This document shows, piece by piece, positions 9,221 to 21,124 of a stretch of DNA of 64,000 nucleotides (positions are counted from its first letter, which is position 1; every line of letters begins with the position of its first letter). Location: positions 62,001-126,000 of the forward strand of contig CAMLJY010000009.1 of assembly GCA_946480465.1 (NCBI GenBank), read 5' to 3'. Position numbers and translations under genes: made by a program. The notes under the pieces were generated by a model. The model was given only the letters and a program-made list of their open reading frames with translations, was not told the origin of the DNA and searched no databases. Source of the DNA: an uncultured Burkholderiales bacterium. GTDB taxonomy: Bacteria; Pseudomonadota; Gammaproteobacteria; Burkholderiales; Burkholderiaceae.

Positions 9221-10738
9221 TCACGGTCGACGCGCGATCTCCGCGGGCAGCTTCAGCCACGGCAGGTCGGCAGGATCCGCCGCCATCGGCCCGGGCGCCT
9301 TCGCGACCAGGATGTGCGAGGCGACCGGCGCGAACGCCGCGCGGAAGTGCACCGAGCTCTTGACGACGATGACCGCCATGTGGCCCGGCTCCACGCCGAG
9401 GAAGCGGCACAGGTCGAGGTCCAGCATCTGGCACTTGGCGCTCGCCAGCAGCACCTGCACGCCGTGCACGTCGACACGCGCGCACGGGCCGAGCCGCACC
9501 GTGCTGCCGGCCGTCATCGGCCCGTGCAGCGCCACCACGCCGTCGCTCAGGGCCTGCACCGTCGCTTCGACCTCGACCGGCGGGTCGCTCAGGCGGCCGT
9601 CGAAGGTCCGCACCGCGCGGCCCAGCCGCAGCGCCAGCCGCGCGCCGATGCCGGCGGCATGCGCGGCCGCCGCGGCCTCCGGATCGACGAGCAGGCCCAG
9701 CGCCACGCGCCCGGGGTGACGCAGCCCCGCGCGGTCGGCCAGCAGCGCGTGCAGCAGGCCGGTGGTGTTGCTGTCGCCGCCGGCACCGGGGTTGTCCTGG
9801 GTGTCGGCGATGACGACCGGCGCGGCCGCGTCCTGCGCCAGGCGAAGCGCTTCCTGCACCGCCGCGCGCGGCGTTTGCCACTGCAGCGCGAACCGGCCGC
9901 GCACGGCCTCGACCTCCATTGCCAGCGCGTCGACGGCGCGTTCCACGGCGGCTGCGTCCCGCCCATGGCCGAAGACGCGCGGGCCGCAATCGGCGATGTC
10001 GGCGGCTGGGAAGCCCATCGCGAACTCCAGTTGAACGCCATGCTCCGCTTCCAGCGCCCCCAGCCGCTGCATCAGGCCGCGCGCCGGCTCCAGCAGCGTG
10101 CATTGCGTGTTCAAGGGCAGCAGGTAGGGCAGGCGGCGGGACGACGTGTGCCAGCCAGACCGGCTGCCGCGCATCAGCCCGGCCAGCACGCCGGCGGCCC
10201 GGCGGCCGCAGTCGCGCATGTCCACGTGGGGGTAGGTGCGGTAGACGGTGAATGCATCGGCGTGGCGCAGCATGCGGACGCTCACATTGGCGTGCAGGTC
10301 CAGCGTGGCGACGATGGGCAGGTCGGGACTCGCCACGGTGCGGATGCGCTGCAGCAGCTCGCCCTCGGCATCGTCCACGTGCTCGGCCACGGCGGCGCCA
10401 TGCAGATCCAGCAGCAGGCCGTCGAGCGGGCCGGCGCGCATCGCGGCCGCCAGGTCGTCCAGCAACTCGCCGGCGATGCGCTCGAAGGCCTCATGCGTCA
10501 CGTGGGCCGAGGGCGTGGCGCCGGCCCACACCGACGGCACCAGCGTCCAGCCGCGTTCGTGCGCCACCTCGATGAAGCCGGCGACCGGCAGGCTGCCGGG
10601 GGCGACCAGCTCGAGCATCGCGGCCCCGCGCGAGTACGGCGGGTACGACGAGCCGCGCTCGAAGGCGGCCCAGTTGGCCGGGGACGGCGCAAAGGTGTTG
10701 GTCTCGTGCTGGAAGCCGGCGATGAAGATGCGCGTCAT
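9221..10738 (-). CDS. M81-family (MlrC-like) metallopeptidase
   Basis: A 505-residue protein of the M81 family, named for microcystinase MlrC. The opening FIAGFQHETNTFAP is the family signature; LDLHGAAVAEHVDDAEGELL and ATLDLHANVS carry the predicted metal-binding Asp/His residues, and ADTQDNPGAGGDSNTT marks the second half of the N-terminal domain. The C-terminal half is the MlrC C domain. MlrC cleaves linearised microcystin, but most members act on unknown small peptides or amides. The start codon overlaps the DUF455 gene stop by four bases, so the pair is co-translated. Confidence 0.88.
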   Translation of the reverse strand: MTRIFIAGFQHETNTFAPSPANWAAFERGSSYPPYSRGAAMLELVAPGSLPVAGFIEVAHERGWTLVPSVWAGATPSAHVTHEAFERIAGELLDDLAAAMRAGPLDGLLLDLHGAAVAEHVDDAEGELLQRIRTVASPDLPIVATLDLHANVSVRMLRHADAFTVYRTYPHVDMRDCGRRAAGVLAGLMRGSRSGWHTSSRRLPYLLPLNTQCTLLEPARGLMQRLGALEAEHGVQLEFAMGFPAADIADCGPRVFGHGRDAAAVERAVDALAMEVEAVRGRFALQWQTPRAAVQEALRLAQDAAAPVVIADTQDNPGAGGDSNTTGLLHALLADRAGLRHPGRVALGLLVDPEAAAAAHAAGIGARLALRLGRAVRTFDGRLSDPPVEVEATVQALSDGVVALHGPMTAGSTVRLGPCARVDVHGVQVLLASAKCQMLDLDLCRFLGVEPGHMAVIVVKSSVHFRAAFAPVASHILVAKAPGPMAADPADLPWLKLPAEIARRP

Positions 10739-11538
10739 TCGATGGCCTGGGTGAGGAACGCCAGTTCGTCGTCGGTGAAGCCGGCGGCGCGGCGCGCGTC
10801 CAGGTTGTAGGGGCCCTTGAGCCGCGGTGCCGAGTGCCGTGCCAGCAGTCCGGGGTAGATCGCCACCGGGTCCAGCCCATCGCGCCGGCACAGCCAGCGG
10901 TACCAGTGGTTGCCGATCGCGACGTGGCCCACCTCGTCGCGCAGGATGAGGTCCAGGATCTCGACCGCGCGCGAGTCGCCGGCCTTGGCCAGCTTGGCCT
11001 GGATCGGCGGCGTGGCGTCCAGGCCCCTGGCTTCCAAAGTACGCGGCACCAGCGCCATGCGGGCCACGATGTCGTGCCGCGTGCTGTGCGTCATGCGCCA
11101 CAGGCCGTCGTGGGCGTCGAAGTCGCCGTAGGCATGGCCCAGCGTGGCCAGGTGCTCGCGCAGCAGCGTGAAGTGCAGTGCTTCCTCCGATGCCACCTGC
11201 AGCCAGTCGCGGTAGAAGCCCTCGGGCATGCCGGGGAAGCGCCACACCGCGTCCAGCGCCAGGTTGATCGCGTTGAACTCGATGTGCGCGATGGCGTGCA
11301 GCAGCGCCGCCCGGCCGGCGAGCGTGAAGGGCGAGCGCCGCGGCACCTGGTCGGCCGCCACCAGGCGCGGCAGGGCGGGGCGGCCGGGCAGGGCGTCGTC
11401 CTCGGTGGCGAGCCGGCGCTCGGGGTCGACGTGCAGCGCGCCTTCGCGCAGCGCCGTCCACAACCCGCGCGCGGCGGCTGCCTTTTCCGCCGGCTCGGCG
11501 ATCTGAAGCACCCGCAGGGCGCTGGGGCGAAGGTCCAT
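10735..11538 (-). CDS. DUF455 ferritin-like protein
   Basis: A 267-residue protein of the DUF455 family. The helical core carries repeated Glu/His motifs of a ferritin-like di-metal site: IAHIEFNAINLALD, QVASEEALHFTLLREHL and LRDEVGHVAIGNHWY. Related oxidase-type ferritin-like proteins use these residues to bind iron; the function of this family is unsettled. It is divergent from the gamma-carbonic anhydrase gene with only 35 bases between start codons, so promoters must lie partly in coding sequence. It is upstream of, and overlapping, the M81 peptidase gene. Confidence 0.85.
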   Translation of the reverse strand: MDLRPSALRVLQIAEPAEKAAAARGLWTALREGALHVDPERRLATEDDALPGRPALPRLVAADQVPRRSPFTLAGRAALLHAIAHIEFNAINLALDAVWRFPGMPEGFYRDWLQVASEEALHFTLLREHLATLGHAYGDFDAHDGLWRMTHSTRHDIVARMALVPRTLEARGLDATPPIQAKLAKAGDSRAVEILDLILRDEVGHVAIGNHWYRWLCRRDGLDPVAIYPGLLARHSAPRLKGPYNLDARRAAGFTDDELAFLTQAIE

Positions 11539-11573
11539 CCCTAAAATGATACTTTTGCGAGCGCGAGGGCCGA

Positions 11574-12098
11574 ATGGCTGTCTATCAACTCGGGGACCTG
11601 GCGCCCCGCATCGCGGCCACGGCCTGGGTGGCCGACAGCGCCGAGGTGATCGGCCAGGTGGAACTGGCCGACGAGGCCAGCGTCTGGTACGGCGCGGTGA
11701 TCCGCGGCGACAACGACCGCATCAGCATCGGCCGGCGCAGCAACATCCAGGAGAACAGCGTGCTGCACACCGACCGCGGCATCCAGCTGACGGTGGGCGA
11801 GGACGTGACGGTGGGCCACCAGGTGATGCTGCACGGCTGCAGCATCGGCGACGGCTCGCTGATCGGCATCCAGGCCATCGTGCTGAACGGCGCGCGCATC
11901 GGCCGCCATTGCCTGGTGGGCGCCGGCACGCTGGTGCCGGAGGGCAAGGAGTTTCCCGACGGCGTACTGATCGTCGGCACGCCGGCCAAGGTGGTGCGTG
12001 AACTCACGCCCGAACAGATCGAGCGGCTCAAGGCGAGTGCCGCTCACTATGCAAGCTTGCAGCAGCGCCATCGATCGCTGCTAAAGCGGATCGCCTGA
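11574..12098 (+). CDS. Gamma-carbonic anhydrase-family hexapeptide-repeat protein
   Basis: A 174-residue left-handed beta-helix protein of the YrdA/PaaY/CaiE group. Hexapeptide repeats run from about residue 15 to 130 (ADSAEVIGQVELADEASVWY, then VIRGDNDRISIGRRSNIQ). Metal-ligand histidines are in SVLHTDRG and TVGHQVMLHG. The C-terminal helix follows VGTPAKVVREL. Members bind zinc or iron at the trimer interface and some have carbonic anhydrase activity; the physiological role here is unknown. A GAGGG ribosome site precedes the ATG. Confidence 0.92.
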   Translation: MAVYQLGDLAPRIAATAWVADSAEVIGQVELADEASVWYGAVIRGDNDRISIGRRSNIQENSVLHTDRGIQLTVGEDVTVGHQVMLHGCSIGDGSLIGIQAIVLNGARIGRHCLVGAGTLVPEGKEFPDGVLIVGTPAKVVRELTPEQIERLKASAAHYASLQQRHRSLLKRIA

Positions 12099-12115
12099 CC
12101 TTCAGTTCCTGACCC

Positions 12116-13096
12116 ATGGACCAGCTCCACAAGTTCCTGTTCGACGGCCTCGCGGTGCGCGGCATGCTGGTGCGCCTGGACGCCAGCTGGCGCGAGCTGC
12201 TGTCGCGCCGCACCAGCCGCGACGACGGCGGCCATGCCTTTCCCGCGCCGGTGCGCGCGCTGCTGGGCGAGATGGCGGCCGCCGGCTGCCTGATGCAGTC
12301 GAACCTCAAGTTCAACGGCGCGCTGATCCTGCAGGTGTTCGGCGACGGGCCGGTCAAGCTCGCGGTGGCCGAGGCCCATCCCGACCTGGCGTTCCGCGCC
12401 ACCGCCAAGGTCGTCGGCCCGGTGCCCGCGACCGCGCAGCTGGAGGCGATGCTGAACGTGCACGGCCAGGGCCGCTGCGCGATCACGCTGGACCCCAAGG
12501 ACCGCCTGCCCGGGCAGCAGCCCTACCAGGGGGTGGTGCCGCTGCATGGCGACCGGCGCGAGCCTTTGCAGAAGCTGTCGGAGGTGCTGGAGCACTACAT
12601 GCTGCAGTCCGAGCAGCTGGACACGAAGCTGGTGCTGGCGGCCAACGACGAGGTGGCCGCGGGCCTGCTGATCCAGCGCCTGCCGGTCGCCGGCGACGCC
12701 AACCTGGGCGGCGCGGCGGCCGTGGCGCGCGACGAAGACCAGATCGGCCGCAACGAGGACTACAACCGCATCGCGATGCTGGCCGCGACGCTGACGCCCG
12801 AGGAGCTGCTGACGCTCGATCCCGAGGTGGTGCTGCGAAGGCTCTTCTGGCAGGAGAAGCTGACGCGCTTCGAAGCGCAGGTGCCGCGCTTTGCCTGCAG
12901 CTGCTCGCGCCATCGGGTGGCCGGCATGCTGCGCGGGCTGGGCCGCGAGGAGATCGAATCGATCATCGCCGAGCGTGGCGAGGTGGAGATCGGCTGCGAC
13001 TTCTGCGGCCTGCAGTACCGCTTCGATCCCGTTGACGTGGGCGAGCTGTTCACGCCCGGGCGCGACCAGCCGCCGGTGAGTTCAGCGGTGCAATAG
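12116..13096 (+). CDS. hslO: Hsp33 redox-regulated chaperone
   Basis: A 326-residue cytoplasmic holdase activated by oxidation. The N-terminal domain begins DQLHKFLFDGLAVRGMLVRL, a typical Hsp33 opening. The C-terminal redox switch is intact: FACSCSRHRV (CxC) and IGCDFCGLQY (CxxC) supply the four zinc-binding cysteines that form disulfides under oxidative stress. It starts 17 bases after the gamma-carbonic anhydrase gene and is probably co-transcribed with it. Confidence 0.95.
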   Translation: MDQLHKFLFDGLAVRGMLVRLDASWRELLSRRTSRDDGGHAFPAPVRALLGEMAAAGCLMQSNLKFNGALILQVFGDGPVKLAVAEAHPDLAFRATAKVVGPVPATAQLEAMLNVHGQGRCAITLDPKDRLPGQQPYQGVVPLHGDRREPLQKLSEVLEHYMLQSEQLDTKLVLAANDEVAAGLLIQRLPVAGDANLGGAAAVARDEDQIGRNEDYNRIAMLAATLTPEELLTLDPEVVLRRLFWQEKLTRFEAQVPRFACSCSRHRVAGMLRGLGREEIESIIAERGEVEIGCDFCGLQYRFDPVDVGELFTPGRDQPPVSSAVQ

Positions 13097-13158
13097 CGCC
13101 GAAAGGACGCGTCTTCTTCGCGGTCCCTGGCGTCGCTCCTGTGGCCGCGCCTTGCGGT

Positions 13159-13635
13159 TCACTCGACCCGCACGACCGTCGTATCGGTGTACATCTGGCG
13201 CGCGCCGGCCGGCGTGTCCAGCTCGGCGATCACCCGCACGGCCGTGCCGGGCGTGGTCTTCGCGTTGGAGCAGGCGCGCGCCGTGCCGCGGGCGGCGCCG
13301 CGGTCGGAGTCCGCGACCGTGGCGCGCCACACGTCTTCGTTGCCTTGGCGCAGCCGAATGGCGCGTACGCTGATTCCGGCGGGCACCGTGCCTTCGACCG
13401 CTTCCACCCACACGGGCACGATCAGGCCCTGGCAGCCAGCGCTGGTGCCTGGCATGTCGACCACCGTGGGCATGTGGTCTTCGTACGGCTGGGCATTCAA
13501 CTTCAGCAGCGCGCTGCCCAGCGCCAGGCGATCGGTGGGCGCCTCGTTGTCTTCGTCGCTGCCGCCGCAGGCCATCAGCACGGCGGAAGCAGCCAGCGCG
13601 GTGGCGATCGTGGCGGCATGGACGAGGTATTTCAT
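13159..13635 (-). CDS. Small lipoprotein of unknown function, tandem copy A
   Basis: A 158-residue predicted outer- or inner-membrane lipoprotein. The signal ATIATALAASAVLMACGG contains a clear lipobox (LMAC). The mature part opens with an acidic linker and has two later cysteines that could pair. I do not recognise the family. It is a clear paralogue of the next gene, of identical length, sharing ALAASAVLMACGG, LLKLNAQPY, GNEDVWRATVADSDRG (one residue differs in the copy) and VRVIAELDT near the C-terminus. The start was chosen at the signal peptide Met. Confidence 0.75.
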   Translation of the reverse strand: MKYLVHAATIATALAASAVLMACGGSDEDNEAPTDRLALGSALLKLNAQPYEDHMPTVVDMPGTSAGCQGLIVPVWVEAVEGTVPAGISVRAIRLRQGNEDVWRATVADSDRGAARGTARACSNAKTTPGTAVRVIAELDTPAGARQMYTDTTVVRVE

Positions 13636-13730
13636 GATGGCTCCCGGGGCTTGTCGATTCGACAGCGCGAATTCTCGATAGCGCACGAGTGGCCTGGGGT
13701 GATGGCCGTCACAGTCGCGGGGACCAGCGT

Positions 13731-14207
13731 TCAGAACGCCTGTTCGATCTTCGCGTCGGTGTACAGCTGGCGCGCCCCGGCGGCGGTGTCGAGTTCGGCG
13801 ATCACCCGCACCATCATGCCGGGCACGGTCTTCGAGGTCGGGCAGCCGCGGGCCGTGCCGCTGGCGGGTCCGCGGTCGGCATCGGCCACGGTGGCGCGCC
13901 AGACGTCCTCATTGCCGTTGCGCAGGCGCACCGCGCGCACCGTGATGCCGACGGGCACCAGCCCTTCGACGGCGACGACCTGCACCGGCACGATCAGGTT
14001 CATGCAGGCGGTGGAGCCGGGCGTGTAGGCGATCGGCATGTCGTTGCGGTAGGGCTGGGCATTGAGCTTCAGCACCGCGCTGCCGAGCGGCAGGCGATCG
14101 GTCGGCGGCGCTTCGCTGTCGGCATCGCCGCCGCCGCCGCAGGCCATCAACACGGCGGAGGCGGCCAGCGCGGTGGCCAGCGTGGTGGCGTGGATCAGGT
14201 GTTTCAT
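13731..14207 (-). CDS. Small lipoprotein of unknown function, tandem copy B
   Basis: A 158-residue lipoprotein (lipobox LMAC after ATTLATALAASAV), paralogous to the copy 95 bases downstream. Shared blocks are LGSAVLKLNAQPY, GNEDVWRATVADADRG and VRVIAELDTAAGARQLYTD. Differences cluster in the acidic linker, the middle segment and the C-terminus. The pair arose by tandem duplication and both copies are intact, which argues that both are used. There are no recognised domains; a small beta-rich envelope protein is the best description. Confidence 0.75.
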   Translation of the reverse strand: MKHLIHATTLATALAASAVLMACGGGGDADSEAPPTDRLPLGSAVLKLNAQPYRNDMPIAYTPGSTACMNLIVPVQVVAVEGLVPVGITVRAVRLRNGNEDVWRATVADADRGPASGTARGCPTSKTVPGMMVRVIAELDTAAGARQLYTDAKIEQAF

Positions 14208-14315
14208 GGGCGAGTCCCCGGGGCTTCGTTGTTCGAGAGCGCGGATTCTCGGCAGCCGCTGCATCGGCCCGAGGTGATGGCCGTCACAGCGCCGGGAGTC
14301 GAAATATTTCGGCGC

Positions 14316-15005
14316 TCAGCGCGGCGTGGCGGCCCCGGGCAGGCGGCGCAGCGCGTGCTCGCAGTCCGGCGCATCGCAGTTGTCGCAGCTCCAGCGCGCG
14401 GCGCTGGCTTCGGCATCGCGCGCGGCCAGGCGGGTGAAGAGGCCGCGCCGCGGCTGCGGCAGCCGGCGCAGTGGTGGTGCGATCGCGTCCAGCGCGGCTT
14501 CGAGCCGGCGCGGGCCGACGCCACCGATCGTCGCCCACGGCAGTTCGGCGCCGATCAGCAGGCCGCGCACCAGGGCGTCGATCGGCGCCCGCACGTGCGC
14601 GCCTTCGCGCATGTAGCCGTCGGCCTGCCAGGGCAGGTCCAGCGCGGTCACCAGTGTCAATGCGCAGCGGCGGTGCCAGGCCAGCGCGCCTTGGTGCAGC
14701 GAGCGGTCGCCGAAGACGAACTCGCTGTAGATGCTGACCATCAGCGGCGCGGTGTCGCACAGCACCACGTCGTGCGAGGCGGCCGCGGCATCGATGCGGC
14801 GGGCCTGCTCGTCGGCGATGCCGGCCTGCTCGTCGATGCGCGGCGTGCGGCCGGCTGCGTCGCACCACTCGCGCAGGTATTCCGGCACCCACGTGGCGCG
14901 CAGGCCGGTGTCGTCCTGCAGGCGCTGCACCAGCGCCTGCGCGAGCGCGGTCTTGCCCGTGCTCTCGGCGCCGAGGATGGCGATGCGCAGGCCCCCGTCC
15001 GCCAT
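14316..15005 (-). CDS. NadR-like P-loop kinase (probable ribosylnicotinamide kinase)
   Basis: A 229-residue AAA/P-loop protein resembling the kinase domain of NadR, without its HTH and adenylyltransferase domains. Walker A is GAESTGKTAL (residues 11-18), followed by VPEYLREW (NadR-type PEYxR), an EQAGIADEQ helix, and VVLCDTAPLMVSIYSEFVFGD (Walker B-like and substrate region). The C-terminus adds a cysteine cluster WSCDNCDAPDCEH that could bind metal. It is co-transcribed with a Crp/Fnr regulator and pnuC, so nicotinamide riboside uptake and phosphorylation is the likely pathway. Confidence 0.75.
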   Translation of the reverse strand: MADGGLRIAILGAESTGKTALAQALVQRLQDDTGLRATWVPEYLREWCDAAGRTPRIDEQAGIADEQARRIDAAAASHDVVLCDTAPLMVSIYSEFVFGDRSLHQGALAWHRRCALTLVTALDLPWQADGYMREGAHVRAPIDALVRGLLIGAELPWATIGGVGPRRLEAALDAIAPPLRRLPQPRRGLFTRLAARDAEASAARWSCDNCDAPDCEHALRRLPGAATPR

Positions 15006-15007
15006 GC

Positions 15008-15688
15008 TCAGCTGCCCTGGGCGAAGTGGCGCAAGCCCTCGACGTCCAGCACCGTCAGGCCGCGCGCATGCAGCTGCACCAGGCCGGCATCGGCGAGGCG
15101 GCGCAGCGCCAGGTTGACGCGCTGGCGCGACAGGCCGCACAACAGGCCGATCTCGCCCTGCCGCAGGTCGACGAAGGGCGGCGGGTCGGGGTAGAGGTCG
15201 GTGTTGAAGAGCGCGGCCAGGCAGCGCGCCACCTGCGCATCGGCATCCAGCAGCCGGCCGTACTCCAGCATGCCGATGAAGAGGCCCAGGCGCGCGTTCA
15301 GCAGCGTCTGCAGGTAGTGGTTGAAGGGCAGGCTGCGCTGGCGCAACCATTCGAAGGTGGCCAGCGGCACCATCGCCAGCCGGCTGGGGCGCAGCGCGAT
15401 GACGTCATAGCGGCGGTTCTCGCGCTTGATCAGCGAGCCTTCCCCGAACCAGGCGGCAGTGGTGACGCCCGACAGCGTGGACACCCGGCCGTCGGGCGAC
15501 GTGACCGACATCTTCAAGAGGCCCTCGACCAGCCCGATCCAGTGCGTGGCGGGCTCGCCCATGCGGGCGGCGCAGCCCTGGGCAGGCACGGTGCGCTCGC
15601 TGGTGGTGGCGACGACGCGGTCGAACTCCTCGGGGGTCAGCAATCGGCCCCAGGTGCTGGCCTCGATCGTGCGCCGGATGCTGTCCAT
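15008..15688 (-). CDS. Crp/Fnr-family transcriptional regulator
   Basis: A 226-residue regulator with an N-terminal cyclic-nucleotide-binding-like domain (GLVEGLLKMSVTSPDG, then FGEGSLIKRENRRYDV) and a C-terminal winged HTH (LRQGEIGLLCGLSRQRVNLA, then RRLADAGLVQL). There is no N-terminal cysteine cluster, so it is not an oxygen-sensing Fnr; the effector is unknown. It lies 10 bases after pnuC and 2 bases before the NadR-like kinase gene, inside one operon, which suggests it regulates NAD salvage or responds to it. Confidence 0.85.
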   Translation of the reverse strand: MDSIRRTIEASTWGRLLTPEEFDRVVATTSERTVPAQGCAARMGEPATHWIGLVEGLLKMSVTSPDGRVSTLSGVTTAAWFGEGSLIKRENRRYDVIALRPSRLAMVPLATFEWLRQRSLPFNHYLQTLLNARLGLFIGMLEYGRLLDADAQVARCLAALFNTDLYPDPPPFVDLRQGEIGLLCGLSRQRVNLALRRLADAGLVQLHARGLTVLDVEGLRHFAQGS

Positions 15689-15698
15689 GGCCGGGCTC

Positions 15699-16361
15699 CT
15701 AACGCTCGTTCGCCGTGGCCAGGCGTCGCCACGTTCGCCAGCCTGCCAGTGCCATCAGCAGGAACACGGCGTACAGCAGCACCGTGAGCCACAGGCCCTT
15801 GGTGGCGAAGAGCGCGATGCTGACGGCGTTCACGGCTACCCACGTCGGCCAGTTCTCGACCAGCTTGCGGCCGAGCAGGAACTGGCCGACGAGGCTGCCG
15901 ACGGTGGGCAGGGCGTCGAGGTAGGGCACGTCGGTGTCGGTGGCGCGGTCGAGCAGCAGGCCCAGCAGCGGCCACAGCGCCAGCGTCAGCGCGGCCAGCT
16001 GCCAGCGGCGGGCGGTGGACAGCACGTGCACGCGCAGCGGCTCGCCGTGCACGCCGATGCCGCGCAGCCACTGCCACCAGCCCCAGCCGGCCACGGCGAT
16101 GAAGACGAGTTGCAGCCCCGCCTCGCCATACAGGCGGCTGCGCGCGAAAAGCAGCAGGTACAGCGCCGAGCTGAGCATGGCCAGCGGCCACGCCAGCGGG
16201 TTGACCCGCATGTTGCACACCACCATCCAGATGCCCAGCAGCACGGCCACGATCTCGAGCCAGGTGGCCGGGCTGCCCCACAGCGTGAAGGCTTCGGCGA
16301 AGAGGAGGCCGACGAGGGGGTGGTCGAGGAGGGGCGCGGCGGCCGCGAGCAGCTCGTTCAC
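15699..16361 (-). CDS. pnuC: Nicotinamide riboside transporter PnuC
   Basis: A 220-residue inner-membrane transporter for nicotinamide riboside. At least six hydrophobic segments are seen (VAVLLGIWMVVCNMR, LAMLSSALYLLLFA, LVFIAVAGWGWWQW, and WLTVLLYAVFLLMALAGW). The motif NPLAWPLAMLSS and the C-terminal ENWPTWVAVNAVSI are typical of PnuC. The start is read as GTG at 16361, 16 bases after the ftsB stop; an upstream ATG would overlap ftsB. Uptake is thought to be driven by intracellular phosphorylation, for which the NadR-like kinase two genes downstream is the natural partner. Confidence 0.88.
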   Translation of the reverse strand: MNELLAAAAPLLDHPLVGLLFAEAFTLWGSPATWLEIVAVLLGIWMVVCNMRVNPLAWPLAMLSSALYLLLFARSRLYGEAGLQLVFIAVAGWGWWQWLRGIGVHGEPLRVHVLSTARRWQLAALTLALWPLLGLLLDRATDTDVPYLDALPTVGSLVGQFLLGRKLVENWPTWVAVNAVSIALFATKGLWLTVLLYAVFLLMALAGWRTWRRLATANER

Positions 16362-16377
16362 GCGCGGTGGGCGCCGG

Positions 16378-16650
16378 TCAGCGCCGCGTGACCTGGACGA
16401 AGACCTCGTCCGGCTTGACCATGCCCAGCTCGCTGCGGGCACGGTCTTCCACCATCTCCAGGCCTTCGCGCAGGTCGTCGACCTCGGCCTGCAGGCGCTG
16501 GTTGCGCTGGCGCTGCGCTTCGTTCTGCTTCAGCTGCGCGTCCAGCTGGCCTTGCAGCCGGCGCGCATAGGGCAGGCCGCCGTCGCCGAACCACAGCTCG
16601 CCCTGCACCAGGGCCAGCAGCAGCGCGAGCGCGAGCGTGACGAGGCGCAT
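16378..16650 (-). CDS. ftsB: Cell division protein FtsB
   Basis: A 90-residue bitopic division protein. A short cytoplasmic start is followed by one membrane helix (LVTLALALLLALVQGELWF) and a periplasmic coiled coil (QLKQNEAQRQRNQRLQAEVD) ending in VEDRARSELGMVKPDE, the conserved FtsB/DivIC C-terminal segment. It works in the FtsQLB complex at the septum. It lies directly downstream of eno, the usual location in Beta- and Gammaproteobacteria. Confidence 0.93.
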   Translation of the reverse strand: MRLVTLALALLLALVQGELWFGDGGLPYARRLQGQLDAQLKQNEAQRQRNQRLQAEVDDLREGLEMVEDRARSELGMVKPDEVFVQVTRR

Positions 16651-16666
16651 CGACGGGCGTGGCGGA

Positions 16667-18013
<1,347 letters not shown>

Positions 18014-18066
18014 TTACAGGCAGGCATCAATCGGGTGGATGGACCGCGGCAGGCCCGGGGGATGCA

Positions 18067-18360
18067 TCAGCCCGGCACGCCGTCGACGACGATCATGCGC
18101 ATCACGCCCGCGCCTTCGCGCACGGTGCGGGCGTGGCTGTAGGTCTCGCTGGCGTAGAAGGCCTTGGCGGCGGCGCGGTCCTTGAATTTCAGCACCACCA
18201 GGCGGCTGGGTGTCCAGGGGCCTTCCAGCACCTCGAACTCGCCGCCGCGCACCAGCACTTCGGCGCCGTGCTCCTGCATGGCCTTGGTGCTCCACTCGCG
18301 GTACTTCGCCATCTTCTCGGCGTCGGTCACGGTCACGTCGGCAATGATGTAGGCGGCCAT
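18067..18360 (-). CDS. DUF1330 domain protein
   Basis: A 97-residue single-domain protein of the DUF1330 family (dimeric ferredoxin-like alpha+beta barrel). Visible are AYIIADVTVTDAEKMAKYRE, VRGGEFEVLEGPWTPSRLVV and FKDRAAAKAFYASETY, which match the family closely. The biochemical role is unknown. It sits between kdsA and eno, a conserved position in this group of Betaproteobacteria. Confidence 0.9.
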   Translation of the reverse strand: MAAYIIADVTVTDAEKMAKYREWSTKAMQEHGAEVLVRGGEFEVLEGPWTPSRLVVLKFKDRAAAKAFYASETYSHARTVREGAGVMRMIVVDGVPG

Positions 18361-18383
18361 GTCGTTAGTGAGTTAGCGGGAGA

Positions 18384-19241
18384 TCAGCAGCCGAAGTCGT
18401 TTTCCAGCAGCGGCTGGGTCTTCACGACCTTGTCGAGGGCCACGAGCTGTTCCAGCAGCGCCTTCATGTGTTTCAGCGGCACGGCGTTCGGGCCGTCGCA
18501 CAGCGCGTTGGCGGGGTCCGGGTGCGTTTCCATGAAGAGGCCCGCAATGCCCACCGCCACCGCGGCGCGCGACAGCACCGGCACAAATTCGCGCAGGCCG
18601 CCGCTGCTGGTGCCCTGGCCGCCCGGCAGCTGCACCGAGTGCGTGGCGTCGAAGACCACCGGCGCGCCGGTCTCGCGCATGATCGCGAGCGAGCGCATGT
18701 CGGACACCAGGTTGTTGTAGCCGAAGCTCGCACCGCGTTCGCAGGCGAGGAAGCGGTCTTCGGAAAGGCCCGCTTCCTTGGCCGCCGCGCGCGCCTTCGC
18801 GATCACGTTCTTCATGTCGTGCGGCGCGAGGAACTGGCCCTTCTTGATGTTCACCGGCTTGCCGCTCTTGGCCACCGCGTGGATGAAGTCGGTCTGGCGC
18901 GACAGGAAGGCGGGGGTCTGCAGCACGTCGACCACCGAGGCGACCGTCGCCACCTCGGCTTCCGAGTGCACGTCCGTCAGCACGGGCACATTCAGTTGCC
19001 GACGCACCTCGGCCAGGATCTTCAGGCCCTCGTCCATGCCCAGCCCGCGGAAGGATGTGTCGCTGGAGCGGTTGCCCTTGTCGTAGCTGGACTTGAAGAT
19101 GAAAGGAATGCCGAGCGCGCTGGTGATTTCCTTCAGCCGCCCGGCCACGTCGATCTGCAGTTGCAGCGATTCGACGACGCAGGGGCCGGCGATGAGGAAG
19201 AAGGGTCGGTCCAGGCCGACCTCGAAGCCGCAAAGTTGCAT
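18384..19241 (-). CDS. kdsA: 3-deoxy-8-phosphooctulonate synthase
   Basis: A 285-residue enzyme that condenses phosphoenolpyruvate with arabinose 5-phosphate to give KDO 8-phosphate for lipopolysaccharide. Signature stretches are [77 protein letters not shown] and [13 protein letters not shown]. It lies 18 bases after pyrG in the same orientation. Confidence 0.97.
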   Translation of the reverse strand: MQLCGFEVGLDRPFFLIAGPCVVESLQLQIDVAGRLKEITSALGIPFIFKSSYDKGNRSSDTSFRGLGMDEGLKILAEVRRQLNVPVLTDVHSEAEVATVASVVDVLQTPAFLSRQTDFIHAVAKSGKPVNIKKGQFLAPHDMKNVIAKARAAAKEAGLSEDRFLACERGASFGYNNLVSDMRSLAIMRETGAPVVFDATHSVQLPGGQGTSSGGLREFVPVLSRAAVAVGIAGLFMETHPDPANALCDGPNAVPLKHMKALLEQLVALDKVVKTQPLLENDFGC

Positions 19242-19259
19242 GGTCAGTCGGTTCCGGCG

Positions 19260-20992
<1,733 letters not shown>

Positions 20993-21124
20993 GGTGTCGG
21001 GCTCCAACGGTCCCGCCCGCTCGGCACCACCTGGGTGCGGTGGCAATGGGCTTGCGGAGCGTTCGCCGTTCCGGCATCGGGCCGGGGAGCGGTCCGGCGT
21101 GGCGACGCGCGCAGCCCCGCTGCT

